Positions 1 through 8,564 of a stretch of DNA of 64,000 nucleotides are shown here, one piece after another (the first letter of the stretch is position 1; every line of letters starts with the position of its first letter). The position numbers were made by a program, and so were the translations under genes. Below the pieces are notes generated by a model that saw only the letters and a list, made by a program, of their open reading frames with translations, was not told the origin of the DNA and did no database searches. Source of the DNA: Mycolicibacterium sp. YH-1 (GTDB taxonomy: Bacteria > Actinomycetota > Actinomycetes > Mycobacteriales > Mycobacteriaceae); assembly GCF_022557175.1 (NCBI RefSeq), contig NZ_CP092915.1:2666001-2730000 (forward strand). The letters run 5' to 3'.

Positions 1-326
1 GCCTTTCGCAACAGGTCGACGGCAGCGGTCTGGCCGAACCGGGACAGCAGGACGGGGATGGTCTCGACTCCGTCATCCGGATCGCCCGAGACGGGCCCCG
101 AAGCGCCGGGCACGATGACGTACCCGGGCTTGGCTGGGTCCAGTGCCGCGCTGGCCTGCAACACCAGTCCGCGGGTGCCGCTGCGCACCGGGCGCGGGCC
201 CTCCGCCGACACCAGCGCCACCTCAAGGTCGCCGCCGACGGCCTCGCTGCCCGCGGCAAGGACTTCGAAGGGGGCGATGACGTCTAGCGGGTCGAACCCG
301 TCGAACAGAACGATTTGTGCGTGCAT
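1..326 (-). CDS. DJ-1/PfpI family protein (3' part cut by window edge)
   Basis: The reading frame starts at an ATG (complement of 324-326) and runs off the left edge, so only about 108 N-terminal residues are visible. The start MHAQIVLFDGFDPLDV, followed by a segment like APFEVLA, is typical of the DJ-1/PfpI (class I glutamine amidotransferase-like) fold. The segment VIVPGASG leads toward the nucleophile elbow, which lies outside the window, so catalysis cannot be judged. It is transcribed divergently from the GlxA-type regulator at 411, which carries the same fold in its N-terminal half, so the two may form a regulator/enzyme pair. That link is inference. Possible functions include an isonitrile hydratase-like enzyme or another DJ-1 homologue. 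Confidence 0.8.
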   Translation of the reverse strand, partial: MHAQIVLFDGFDPLDVIAPFEVLAAGSEAVGGDLEVALVSAEGPRPVRSGTRGLVLQASAALDPAKPGYVIVPGASGPVSGDPDDGVETIPVLLSRFGQTAAVDLLRK

Positions 327-410
327 CAGCCCATCGTGTCCGTCAGCCTGGACGCCCACTAGTGGCCAGAATGACAGTAAGCAACGGAATCTTGCCACCC
401 CTCTGATACC

Positions 411-1379
411 GTGCGCGCCGTGCACACCGTTGCCGTTCTTGCGTTGCCCGACACCATCGCATTCGACCTGGCCACGCCCGTCGAGGTCTTCGGGCGCACG
501 GTGTCCGTGTCCGGGGAGCCGTGCTACCGAGTGTTGGTCTGTGGAACCGATCCCGTGGTCACCGCGGGACCGCTGCGCATAGCCACCGACCTCGGACTCG
601 ATGCGCTGGCCGACGTGGACACGATCATCGTCCCCGGGCGCGACGTGGCGACGGCGCCGCCGCAGGCCGTCCTCGATGCACTCGTCGCCGCGTACGCCAG
701 GGGTATCCGCATCGCGTCCATCTGCTCCGGCGCATTCACCCTGGCCGCCGCGGGCCTTCTCGACGGCAGGCGCGCAACCACGCACTGGGTGGCCGCCGAC
801 GCGTTCCGCTCGGCGTTTCCGGCGGTCCACCTCGATGCGGACGTGCTCTACGTCGACGAGGGGCAGGTGCTGACGTCGGCCGGCGCCTCGGCGGGACTCG
901 ACCTGTGCCTGCACATGGTGGCCCGCGACCAGGGAACCGCGGTCGCCGCCGACGCCGCACGACTGGCGGTGGCACCACTTCACCGCGGCGGGGGTCAGGC
1001 GCAGTTCATCGTGCGAAACCGGCCCACCGCCAACGGTATTGGCGAACACGCCACGCTCGCCGACGTTCTCGCCTGGATCGAGCGGGAGGCGCATCGTGAC
1101 CTCGTGCTGTCCGACATCGCGGCCAGGGCGGCGGTCAGCGTCCGCACTCTCAACCGCCGGTTCGCCGCCGAGACGGGCCAGACTCCGATGCAGTGGCTGA
1201 CCGGCGTGCGCGTCCGTCATGCACAGCAGTTGCTCGAGACGACGACCATGGGGGTGGAGCGCATCGGCCGCGAGGTCGGCTTCAGCTCACCTGCCAACTT
1301 TCGCGAGCAGTTCCGCAGGCTCGCAGGGGTCTCACCGCAGAACTATCGCCACACCTTCCGCGACCGCATCGCCGGCTGA
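411..1379 (+). CDS. GlxA family transcriptional regulator (DJ-1/PfpI domain plus AraC HTH)
   Basis: This 322-residue protein has an N-terminal DJ-1/PfpI-like domain (about residues 3-165) and a C-terminal AraC/XylS double helix-turn-helix domain (about 220-315). The nucleophile-elbow motif SICSGAF places a Cys at residue 105, as in PfpI folds. The C-terminal stretches SVRTLNRRFAAE and IGREVGFSSPANFREQFRR are the two AraC recognition regions. The start is a GTG at 411, and the family start VHTVAVLALPD follows at once. It lies divergent from a stand-alone DJ-1/PfpI gene. Such regulators respond to small metabolites, but the ligand is not readable here. Confidence 0.9.
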   Translation: MRAVHTVAVLALPDTIAFDLATPVEVFGRTVSVSGEPCYRVLVCGTDPVVTAGPLRIATDLGLDALADVDTIIVPGRDVATAPPQAVLDALVAAYARGIRIASICSGAFTLAAAGLLDGRRATTHWVAADAFRSAFPAVHLDADVLYVDEGQVLTSAGASAGLDLCLHMVARDQGTAVAADAARLAVAPLHRGGGQAQFIVRNRPTANGIGEHATLADVLAWIEREAHRDLVLSDIAARAAVSVRTLNRRFAAETGQTPMQWLTGVRVRHAQQLLETTTMGVERIGREVGFSSPANFREQFRRLAGVSPQNYRHTFRDRIAG

Positions 1380-1382
1380 CGG

Positions 1383-2468
1383 TCAGTGGCTGGGCGGCTT
1401 CTTCTCGATCACCAACTGGGCCAGGGGAATCCGAATCTGTACCGGAGCGGCGGCCAGGCGTTGGGCGACACCGTTCTCCAGCGCGTCGAGGAATGACCCC
1501 ACGGGTTGGGCGCGGGTGCCATCGAGTGCCAGCGCCAGCGTCGGGAACAGCGAGGCCCGCAGGAACGCCGCCCAGCGTGTGCCGAAGGTGTCCGTGTCTC
1601 GGTCGCTCTGGTAGAGCTTCCAGAACCGGTCCTCGGCGTCGAACAACTCCATGTGCGTTATCGACAGCTTCTCGAAGGTGCCCGATGGCGCAAAGGGTGA
1701 CTCGAAGTCCTTTGCGGTGCGTCCGACGATCGGCACCGACATGCGACCGTGTTCCTCGGCGGTGAGCGCGGCGGTGCCGGCGAGTTCGGTGAGCGTGTCC
1801 GTCAGGGCGTCCAGGATCGGGCCGAACCCCAACTGACCGTCCTCGTCGACGCCCATCGTGGTCACGACTATCTGCCCGCCGGGGCACAACTCGCGACCAC
1901 GGAAGGCCACGAACTCGTGCCAGTCGTGGGCGGCCTGCCTGGCATACGCCGCGCGAATCCGCTCGTCACCGCTGTATGCCGCAAGGAGGTGACCGTCGAC
2001 AGGCATGGGCACCTTGGCCAGCCACTGCAGCGCCCACGACGACCAACCCAGGTTCACGCTGTTCGACGGCAGGATCTGCGAGTAGTACGACCGTCCGACG
2101 GCCGATGCGAAGGATGCGTGATCTCGCTGCAGGTAGCTGTCCGGATCGTCGGTCAGGGTGCGGAACAACGCGGTGAAGTCGTTCTCGGGCACGTCTGTGT
2201 GGGTGACCAGGATGGAATGCTCGGGGCGGGTGCGCTTGCGCAACACCGCGATCGCCGCGCTGATCGGAAGAACGGAGTTGTACCCGGTTCCCGCGCCATA
2301 GTCGGCGATCACGATGGGACGTGGCGAGCGGGGGATCGGCGCCACCGCTGCGGCATGCTCGAAAAGCGTTATCGCCTGCCGCAATCCGGCCGCCTGCAGC
2401 CGCGAGGCAGCGCTGTACCAGGCGCTGTCCTTGGCCTCCGGCCGCACCACGACGCTCGACTCGCGCAT
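1383..2468 (-). CDS. SABATH-like SAM-dependent carboxyl methyltransferase (possible fatty-acid O-methyltransferase)
   Basis: This 361-residue protein has the SAM-binding motif ADYGAGTG at residues 55-62. Later segments, including SNSVNLGWSSWALQWL and WHEFVAFRGREL, match the layout of the SABATH family (salicylate/jasmonate carboxyl methyltransferases), where a cap domain binds the carboxylate substrate. Members known from mycobacteria include a fatty-acid O-methyltransferase studied in M. marinum, and a free fatty acid or similar carboxylate is the likely substrate here. No signal peptide is seen, so it is cytosolic. It converges tail to tail with the GlxA-type regulator, with 3 bp between the stops, and is divergent from the SHOCT protein gene. 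The exact substrate is inference. Confidence 0.72.
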   Translation of the reverse strand: MRESSVVVRPEAKDSAWYSAASRLQAAGLRQAITLFEHAAAVAPIPRSPRPIVIADYGAGTGYNSVLPISAAIAVLRKRTRPEHSILVTHTDVPENDFTALFRTLTDDPDSYLQRDHASFASAVGRSYYSQILPSNSVNLGWSSWALQWLAKVPMPVDGHLLAAYSGDERIRAAYARQAAHDWHEFVAFRGRELCPGGQIVVTTMGVDEDGQLGFGPILDALTDTLTELAGTAALTAEEHGRMSVPIVGRTAKDFESPFAPSGTFEKLSITHMELFDAEDRFWKLYQSDRDTDTFGTRWAAFLRASLFPTLALALDGTRAQPVGSFLDALENGVAQRLAAAPVQIRIPLAQLVIEKKPPSH

Positions 2469-2555
2469 GACTGAGACGGTAGTCCGTCAGGTGCGGATCA
2501 CGCTTGTCAGTTGACGAGATGGCGGTGCGGTGGCCGGCGTGTCAGACTGCGGAAC

Positions 2556-3263
2556 ATGAGTCGGGGGACTGCGCCACGTGTACTCACGCTGGTAGCGGTG
2601 CTGACAATGCTGGTGTCGGCCATCGGCTTCGTGGTCGCGCTGATCCTGAACGCCTTCGTCTTCGACGAGTACGACGCCTACGGCGAGGTGCCGATCCCCG
2701 GTTCGAGCAGCCTGGTGCTGCCCGAGGGCGAGGTTCTCATCACCTTCCACACGGTGGTCATCGGCGGCACCAGCGGTAGCGGACTACCCGTCCCACAGAT
2801 GTCCATCAGCATCGTGCCGCCCGAGGGCGTGCCCGACCCCGTCCTCACCGAGGACATCGGGGGAACCACGACGGTTAACAACGACGCCCGGGTGCGGGTG
2901 TGGGTGGCGCAGGTCCCCACCGCGGGCACCTACGACATCACCACCGACGGCAACGTCAGCGCCTTCCTGGAGCCCCGACTGGCCTTCGGTCATTCGAGCA
3001 ACCACGGCTACCTGCCGGTCGTCTTCGCCGTCGTGTTCGGCATTGCCGTTCTCGACCTGATCATCGCGCGGGTCTGGGCCGGCCGGGTCAGGTCGAGTTC
3101 GTGGCGACCGACAAATCCGGAGCAGCCGATCAGCTCATATGTCCCCACCGATCAGGGCATCCGATTGCAGCACTTGGAGACCCTGGCCCGACTGCATGGC
3201 TCGGGCGCCCTGACCCAGGAGGAGTACGAGTCCGAGAAGAAGCGGGTGCTCGACGGGCTCTGA
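2556..3263 (+). CDS. Two-TM membrane protein with C-terminal SHOCT domain
   Basis: From the ATG at 2556 the product is 235 residues. It has an N-terminal transmembrane segment (about 8-32, rich in V/L/I), an extracytoplasmic beta-rich region of about 115 residues, a second transmembrane segment around YLPVVFAVVFGIAVLDLII, and a cytoplasmic tail. The tail ends in a SHOCT-type helix pair, LARLHGSGALTQEEYESEK, a short oligomerisation domain common at actinobacterial C-termini. An upstream in-frame start at 2511 would add an Arg-rich stretch before the first membrane helix and is less likely. The function is unknown. Confidence 0.75.
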   Translation: MSRGTAPRVLTLVAVLTMLVSAIGFVVALILNAFVFDEYDAYGEVPIPGSSSLVLPEGEVLITFHTVVIGGTSGSGLPVPQMSISIVPPEGVPDPVLTEDIGGTTTVNNDARVRVWVAQVPTAGTYDITTDGNVSAFLEPRLAFGHSSNHGYLPVVFAVVFGIAVLDLIIARVWAGRVRSSSWRPTNPEQPISSYVPTDQGIRLQHLETLARLHGSGALTQEEYESEKKRVLDGL

Positions 3264-3270
3264 TGGTGGG

Positions 3271-4170
3271 TCACACCGGAATGATCGGAATCTTCTTCAT
3301 TGCGCTCTCGCGCGGGTCGGGCGCGCCAGCCGCGGCTCTGTGGTTCTCCTCGCCGCGGGTGTAGGTCCACACGCAGAAGGGTTCACCCTCGGCGAATTTG
3401 AAGTCCGAGGGCGGCAAGTTGATGTCCAGCTTGCACCCGGGAAAGAACGGAGCCGAGATCCTCTGCTCGAACGTGCAATTCATCCAGGCGCGCTTCGGCG
3501 GGTACAGGCCTTCGTCGGTGTACTTCTGCAAGACCTCGCAACGGCGCATGTTCAGAACAACGTGATCCTCGTTGATCACGATGTACTCGCCGCCGTAACC
3601 CAGCGTGCCGTCGATGCTCAGAACAGCCAGCTTGAGGAAGTCCACGACGTGCACGGGCTCGATGTTGAGCACCTTCGCCAGTTTCGGGTACTGGTAGTCG
3701 ATGATCAGTTGATACATGTCCGGAAGGCTTAGCCAGACGTCTTCCTCGGGGATGATCTTGGTCCATTGGTCGATGAAGTAGTTGTGGCCCTTCAGATACT
3801 GATCCCAGTAGGTCTGGATCAGCCGCAGCAAGGCGTCTTTGGTCAGATCCTCGGTCTGGACGTCGAACGGGATGGCTTGATACTGGGCGTTCTTCCAATC
3901 CCACCCGGGTGGCGCGATGAAGCGTCCCATCGGCAGCACCTGGCGCATGACCGCGCGCGACACCTCGGCCGCAACGTCCATGGCGGCGTTGATGCCGACC
4001 ATCTTCGAGTAGGTCGCGACGTGGGCGTAGGGCATGAAGTTCAAGACGTCCTCGAAGACGCGCGCTTGCCCCTTCAGGAAATCTCGCGAGAAGTCCTGGA
4101 TGTTGCCGACCTTGCCCATGAAGTCATGGGTGTAGTCGTCGTAGTTCAATTCGGTTGTGTCGCTGGACAT
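3271..4170 (-). CDS. Conserved hypothetical protein with Cys-containing C-terminal region
   Basis: I chose the ATG at 4170, which has AGGGAG four bases upstream, over the longer frame from 4218. The product is 299 residues, with no signal peptide or membrane segment. The N-terminal half is aromatic-rich and mostly helical. The C-terminal part has spaced cysteines (MRRCEVL, MNCTFEQR, FPGCKLD, EPFCVW). This layout is reminiscent of ATC-hydrolase/V4R-like proteins that end in a C-x-W motif, but I cannot confirm membership. It is divergent from the TetR gene across 237 bp, which suggests TetR control. Codon use looks slightly less GC-rich than the neighbours. The function is unknown. Confidence 0.7.
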   Translation of the reverse strand: MSSDTTELNYDDYTHDFMGKVGNIQDFSRDFLKGQARVFEDVLNFMPYAHVATYSKMVGINAAMDVAAEVSRAVMRQVLPMGRFIAPPGWDWKNAQYQAIPFDVQTEDLTKDALLRLIQTYWDQYLKGHNYFIDQWTKIIPEEDVWLSLPDMYQLIIDYQYPKLAKVLNIEPVHVVDFLKLAVLSIDGTLGYGGEYIVINEDHVVLNMRRCEVLQKYTDEGLYPPKRAWMNCTFEQRISAPFFPGCKLDINLPPSDFKFAEGEPFCVWTYTRGEENHRAAAGAPDPRESAMKKIPIIPV

Positions 4171-4187
4171 TAGGCTCCCTGTGTATG

Positions 4188-4195
4188 GCAATTGC
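4188..4195. promoter_or_regulatory. Palindrome GCAATTGC in the divergent promoter region
   Basis: The intergenic space 4171-4407 separates the unrecognised protein from the divergent TetR gene and must hold both promoters. GCAATTGC is a perfect 8-bp palindrome 18 bp upstream of the left gene's start, the position expected for a repressor site. It is short and could be chance. No strong -10/-35 pair was recognised. Confidence 0.25.
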
Positions 4196-4407
4196 ATATG
4201 ACTTCGCAGTGGTGACACCCGAGGGAGTCATAATCTGTCGAAGTGGCAGAATGTGACATCGATGAGTCTAGGAAGGCCTGCGAGGGTTGCAGAACGGCCT
4301 GTCCCACTGAATGGACACCAGCCGGCACCGTCGCGGGCTCAATGGATGTCGGCGCAGTTAGGCTCACCGATGACGACTGACCAGCCGGACGGATGGGGGA
4401 GCACCGC

Positions 4408-5040
4408 GTGAAGGCGCCGAGCAGGCCGACGCTGACCGAGCGCCGAGCCGAGGATCTCCGCATGGATATCGCGCTTGCCGCACGCGACATATTCCTCGCC
4501 GATGGCACGACAGCGGCAACGGTCGAACGCATCTGCGAGGCCGTGGGCATTGCGCCACGCACGTTCCATCGACACTTCCCGGTCAAGGAAGACGTCGTCA
4601 TGCCGCTATTCCGTCAGTTCGGCAACCTCAGCGTTCAAGTCCTGCAACGGGCCCCAGCCGGAGGCGACGTCGTTGACGTCTTGATCGAGGCGTTCGGCAC
4701 CGAGTTGACCAAGCGCGGCGAAGTCGAGATCGGCCGCAGATTCATGGCGCTCGTGCTCGCTGACCCTCAGTACCGACTGCGCTGGCTGGACTGGGGTCAG
4801 GATCTGGCCGAGCCGATCTCAGACTTCCTTGGTGAGCGTTTCGATCTCGGTGCAGATCCGTTCGAGCGCACGCTGCCAGCGCAACTGGTGATCCAGGTCT
4901 GTCGGCACGCTTACGCGTTCTGGGTCGACAGTGGAGACTTCGCCAGCCTGGAGTCTGCGTTGCGTCGTGGTTTCGACATGACACTTCGATGCCTGCCGAG
5001 GCGGGCGGACAAACCCAAGGCGGGCGCTGACGGGAACTGA
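4408..5040 (+). CDS. TetR family transcriptional regulator
   Basis: The product is 210 residues from a GTG at 4408, which has a GGGGGA ribosome-binding site 7 bp upstream; the ATG at 4393 is the alternative and has none. The N-terminal TetR helix-turn-helix covers about residues 12-58 (ARDIFLADGTTAATVERIC, GIAPRTFHRHFPVKEDV). The C-terminal ligand domain is helical and not diagnostic. It is divergent from the unrecognised gene at 3271-4170, its likely target, and converges on the metallo-hydrolase gene with 4 bp between the stops. Confidence 0.88.
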   Translation: MKAPSRPTLTERRAEDLRMDIALAARDIFLADGTTAATVERICEAVGIAPRTFHRHFPVKEDVVMPLFRQFGNLSVQVLQRAPAGGDVVDVLIEAFGTELTKRGEVEIGRRFMALVLADPQYRLRWLDWGQDLAEPISDFLGERFDLGADPFERTLPAQLVIQVCRHAYAFWVDSGDFASLESALRRGFDMTLRCLPRRADKPKAGADGN

Positions 5041-5044
5041 GGGA

Positions 5045-5668
5045 TCAGTGCCCGCGGGCGACCCACTCGTCGTAGTGCACGATCTCGTCGCCGATCTTCG
5101 TCGTGTCCCCGTGGCCGGTGTAGACGACCGTCTCGCCGGGCAGCATGCCAAGGCGCTTGGAGATGGAGTCGAGGATGGTCGGGAAGTCCGAGTAGGACCG
5201 TCCGGTGGCGCCCGGCCCGCCCTCGAACAGGGTGTCGCCGCTGATGACGGCGTTCAGGTCCGGTACATACCAGCACACCGAGCCCGGTGAGTGCCCGGGG
5301 GTGTGCATGGCCTTGAGCTCGACGCCGCCGACGGACAGGGTGGCGCCGTCCTCGAAGGAGCGGAACTCCTTGTCCGGGTGCGTCATCCGCCACAGCACGT
5401 CGTCGGCCGGATGCAGCAGCACCGGCGCGTCCAGCGTCTTACCGAGTTCGGGGGCGACGGTGATGTGGTCGTTGTGGCCGTGCGTGCACACCACCGCGAC
5501 GACGTTGCGGCCGCGCACGGCGTCCACGATCGGCTGCTCGACGTGGGCGGCGTCGAAGACGATGACGTCGGAGTCGTCGCCGATGAGCCAGATGTTGTTG
5601 TCGACGTCCCAGCTGCCGCCGTCGAGTTCGAACTTTCCGCTGGTGACCAGGCGTTCGATGCTGACCAT
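5045..5668 (-). CDS. Metallo-beta-lactamase-fold hydrolase linked to mycothiol formaldehyde oxidation (Rv2260-like)
   Basis: This 207-residue protein has the binuclear metal motif THGHNDH (residues 62-68), a later HTPGHSPGS (the third metal ligand region), SGDTLF with the bridging Asp, and a C-terminal GHG. This is a glyoxalase II-type layout. It lies 31 bp downstream of mscR on the same strand, the arrangement I recall for Rv2259-Rv2260. MscR makes S-formylmycothiol, so a thioester hydrolase releasing formate and mycothiol is the simplest role; that is inference from context. It is cytosolic. Confidence 0.88.
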   Translation of the reverse strand: MVSIERLVTSGKFELDGGSWDVDNNIWLIGDDSDVIVFDAAHVEQPIVDAVRGRNVVAVVCTHGHNDHITVAPELGKTLDAPVLLHPADDVLWRMTHPDKEFRSFEDGATLSVGGVELKAMHTPGHSPGSVCWYVPDLNAVISGDTLFEGGPGATGRSYSDFPTILDSISKRLGMLPGETVVYTGHGDTTKIGDEIVHYDEWVARGH

Positions 5669-5699
5669 CAGTATTCTCCGTTCATCGCGCGAGCGTTCA

Positions 5700-6785
5700 T
5701 CACAGGATCACCACGGAACGCAGTACCTCACCGGCGTGCATCTTGTGGAAGGCGTCCTCGATACCGTCCAGGCCGATGCGCTCGGAGACGAAGCGCTCCA
5801 AGGGAAGTCGTCCCTGGCGATACAGGCTGATCAGGGTGGGGAAGTCGCGCTCGGGCAGGCAGTCGCCGTACCACGACGACTTCAGCGAGCCGCCGCGGGA
5901 GAAGAAGTCCACCAGCGGCATCTCGAGGGTCATATCCGGTGTCGGCACGCCGACCAGGACGACGGTGCCGGCCAGATCGCGGGCGTAGAACGCCTGCTTC
6001 CAGGTCTCGGGCCGTCCGACCGCGTCGATGACGACGTCGGCGCCGTTGCCCTCGGTCAGGTCCTGGATGGTCTCGACGACGTCGAATTCACCTGCGTTGA
6101 TGGTGTGGGTGGCGCCGAAGTCGCGCGCCCAGTTCAGCTTGGTGTTGTCGGTGTCCACCGCGATGATCTTCTTCGCACCCACCAGTGCCGCACCGGCGAT
6201 CGCCGCGTCACCGACGCCGCCGCAGCCGATCACCGCGACGGTGTCGTCACGGGTGACCGCGCCGGTGTTGATCGCCGCGCCGATACCGGCCATCACGCCG
6301 CAGCCCAGGAGCCCGGCCACGGCGGGGTCGGCCTCGGGGTCGACCTTGGTGCACTGTCCCTGATGCACCAGGGTCTTGTCGGCGAAGGCGCCAATGCCCA
6401 GCGCGGGGGTGAGTTCGGTGCCGTCGGTCAGCGTCATCTTCTGGGTGGCGTTGAACGTGTCGAAACACAGCTGCGGGCGGCCGCGTTTGCAGGCCCGGCA
6501 TTCCCCACACACCGCGCGCCAGTTCAGGATGACGAAGTCGCCGGGGGCGACATGGGTGACGCCCTCGCCGACCGCTTCCACGGTGCCTGACGCCTCGTGG
6601 CCGAGAAGGAACGGATACTCGTCGTTGATGCCGCCCTCGCGGTAGGTCAGATCGGTGTGGCACACCCCGCAGGCGATGATGTCGACCACCACTTCGCCGG
6701 GACCCGGATCGGGGATGATGATGTCGACCAACTCGACGGGTTGTTTCTTGCTCCGGGAGATCACACCGCGCACTGTCTGACTCAT
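5700..6785 (-). CDS. mscR: S-(hydroxymethyl)mycothiol dehydrogenase (AdhE2)
   Basis: This 361-residue zinc-dependent medium-chain dehydrogenase oxidises the formaldehyde-mycothiol adduct with NAD+, and the family also reduces S-nitrosomycothiol. Catalytic zinc ligands are in ACGVCHTDL and LGHEASG. The structural zinc site has four cysteines ([10 protein letters not shown]...LC, about residues 93-110). The Rossmann motif is [10 protein letters not shown]. Length and order match mycobacterial MscR (Rv2259). It is first in a two-gene unit with the metallo-hydrolase and is divergent from the dioxygenase gene with only 30 bp between starts. Confidence 0.95.
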   Translation of the reverse strand: MSQTVRGVISRSKKQPVELVDIIIPDPGPGEVVVDIIACGVCHTDLTYREGGINDEYPFLLGHEASGTVEAVGEGVTHVAPGDFVILNWRAVCGECRACKRGRPQLCFDTFNATQKMTLTDGTELTPALGIGAFADKTLVHQGQCTKVDPEADPAVAGLLGCGVMAGIGAAINTGAVTRDDTVAVIGCGGVGDAAIAGAALVGAKKIIAVDTDNTKLNWARDFGATHTINAGEFDVVETIQDLTEGNGADVVIDAVGRPETWKQAFYARDLAGTVVLVGVPTPDMTLEMPLVDFFSRGGSLKSSWYGDCLPERDFPTLISLYRQGRLPLERFVSERIGLDGIEDAFHKMHAGEVLRSVVIL

Positions 6786-6815
6786 GCCTACAACCTAGTG
6801 GGGCACACTTGTCGG

Positions 6816-7595
6816 GTGAGCGTTCGACCTCCCGCGGTGTACCTCTCGCATGGCGCGCCACCGCTCGTCGACGACGAGCGCTGGGTTTCGGAACTCCGGC
6901 AGTGGTCGGCCGACCTGCCCAGACCCACCGCGATCCTGATGGTGTCGGCGCACTGGGAGGCCGCTCCTCTGACCATCGGCTCCACCACCACCGAAACCCC
7001 TTTGACGTATGACTTCTGGGGTTTCGCGGACCGCTACTACGACGTCACCTATGACTCGCCCGGCGCGCCAGCGCTGGCCGCCGCCGTCACGGCCTTGATG
7101 CCCGACGGCGTGCCTGTTGTGCACGATCCGGACCGACGGCTGGACCATGGCGCCTATGTGCCGCTGACGGTGATGTATCCGCAGGCCGACGTTCCCGTCC
7201 TGCAGATCTCCATGCCCACGCTGGACCCGCAGGGACTTCTCGAGCTCGGGTCCCGCCTGCGCCCGCTGCGGGACGAGGGCGTGCTGATCGTCGGGTCCGG
7301 TTTCACCACGCACGGCCTGCCGTACCTGACCGACCCGACGCCGGGGGCGACGCCACCGGCGTGGTCCGTCGAGTTCGACACGTGGGCCTCTGAGCGGCTG
7401 GCGGCCGGCGACCTCGACGGGCTTGTCGACTTTCGCGCCAAGGCGCCGGGAATGCCGTATGCCCATCCGACCATCGAGCACTTCGCGCCGCTGTTCGTCG
7501 CGCTCGGCGCGTCCGACGATCCCGAGCAGGCGCCGCGGCAGGTGATCGACGGCTACTGGATGGGTCTGGCGAAGCGATCGATCCAACTGGTGTGA
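6816..7595 (+). CDS. LigB-type class III extradiol ring-cleavage dioxygenase (4,5-DOPA dioxygenase family)
   Basis: From the GTG at 6816 the product is 259 residues and opens VSVRPPAVYLSHGAPPL. The longer frame from 6597 overlaps mscR antisense and is rejected. The motifs SHGAPP, MVSAHWE and SGFTTHG carry the His ligands seen in DODA/LigB dioxygenases such as YgiD. These enzymes open catecholic rings, and the substrate here is not evident. It is divergent from mscR with 30 bp between starts and is followed 34 bp later by the serine hydrolase. It sits where I recall Rv2258c, a methyltransferase, in M. tuberculosis. Confidence 0.87.
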   Translation: MSVRPPAVYLSHGAPPLVDDERWVSELRQWSADLPRPTAILMVSAHWEAAPLTIGSTTTETPLTYDFWGFADRYYDVTYDSPGAPALAAAVTALMPDGVPVVHDPDRRLDHGAYVPLTVMYPQADVPVLQISMPTLDPQGLLELGSRLRPLRDEGVLIVGSGFTTHGLPYLTDPTPGATPPAWSVEFDTWASERLAAGDLDGLVDFRAKAPGMPYAHPTIEHFAPLFVALGASDDPEQAPRQVIDGYWMGLAKRSIQLV

Positions 7596-7629
7596 CGGTG
7601 TCGGCCGCGCCACGAGTAGCATCCAGCGC

Positions 7630-8454
7630 GTGACCGCGCTCGACGTGATCTCCGAATGGCCGGTGCCGACCGCCGCGGCAGCAGTGCTCGGCCCGTCCGG
7701 TGTGCTGGCCCAGTATGGGGATATCGGGCGCCGGTTCACGCTGGCGTCGGTGACCAAGCCGCTCGTGGCGCGCGCCGCGCAGGTCGCGATCGAGGAGGGC
7801 GTCGTCGATCTGGACACGCCCGCGGGCCCGCCGGGATCGACGATCCGCCACCTGCTCGCGCATACCTCCGGCTACTCGATGCGCTCGGAGACGACGCAGG
7901 CGGAGCCGGGCACACGCCGGATCTACTCCAACTACGGATTCGAGGTCCTGGCCGAGGCCATTGCGCAGGCGTCGGACATCCCGTTCGACCGCTACCTCGC
8001 CGAGGCTGTTTTCGAACCGCTCGGGATGACGTCGTCGACGTTGTTGGGTGGGTCGGAGGCCGCGGGCTTCGGTGCTGTGTCGACGGTCGCCGACCTGACC
8101 GCGTTCGGGGCCGATCTGCTCCGTCCCGCCCTGGTGTCACCGCAGATGCACGCCGACGCGACGTCGGTGCAGTTCCCGGGGCTGGCCGGCGTGTTGCCCG
8201 GGTATGGGAGCCAGCGCCCCAACGACTGGGGTCTGGGCTTCGAGATCCGCGACGGCAAGACGCCGCACTGGACCGGTGCCGCGAACTCCGCGCGGACGTT
8301 CGGACACTTCGGCCAGTCGGGCACTTTCATCTGGGTCGATCCGGCCGCTGACCTGGCACTCGTGGTGCTGACTGACCGTGATTTCGATGCGTGGGCGCAC
8401 CCGCTGTGGCCAGCGTTGTCTGATGGAGTGCTGAGAGAATTCGAACGACACTAG
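7630..8454 (+). CDS. Serine hydrolase, beta-lactamase/class C-like (Rv2257c-like)
   Basis: This 274-residue protein has the class C/DD-peptidase-like motif SVTK (Ser40, Lys43), the tyrosine motif YSN in RIYSNYGFE (about residue 98), and a C-terminal HFGQSGTF in place of the KTG box. There is no signal peptide, so it is probably cytosolic and more likely an esterase or amidase than an antibiotic-resistance enzyme. The start is a GTG at 7630. It occupies the position of Rv2257c beside the DUF3145 gene. Confidence 0.87.
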   Translation: MTALDVISEWPVPTAAAAVLGPSGVLAQYGDIGRRFTLASVTKPLVARAAQVAIEEGVVDLDTPAGPPGSTIRHLLAHTSGYSMRSETTQAEPGTRRIYSNYGFEVLAEAIAQASDIPFDRYLAEAVFEPLGMTSSTLLGGSEAAGFGAVSTVADLTAFGADLLRPALVSPQMHADATSVQFPGLAGVLPGYGSQRPNDWGLGFEIRDGKTPHWTGAANSARTFGHFGQSGTFIWVDPAADLALVVLTDRDFDAWAHPLWPALSDGVLREFERH

Positions 8455-8564
8455 CGCAACACGGGTCCCACAAGGCACAATAGACACGCGCGAAACAATT
8501 GCATCTATTCGGTAACGCCAGGCCGTTGGGGAAGACGTCCCAGGTGGAGCCGAAGGAGCAGAGT

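Noticed and set aside
6597..6815. Longer dioxygenase start
   Set aside because: The extra codons are antisense to mscR; the conserved protein begins at the GTG at 6816.
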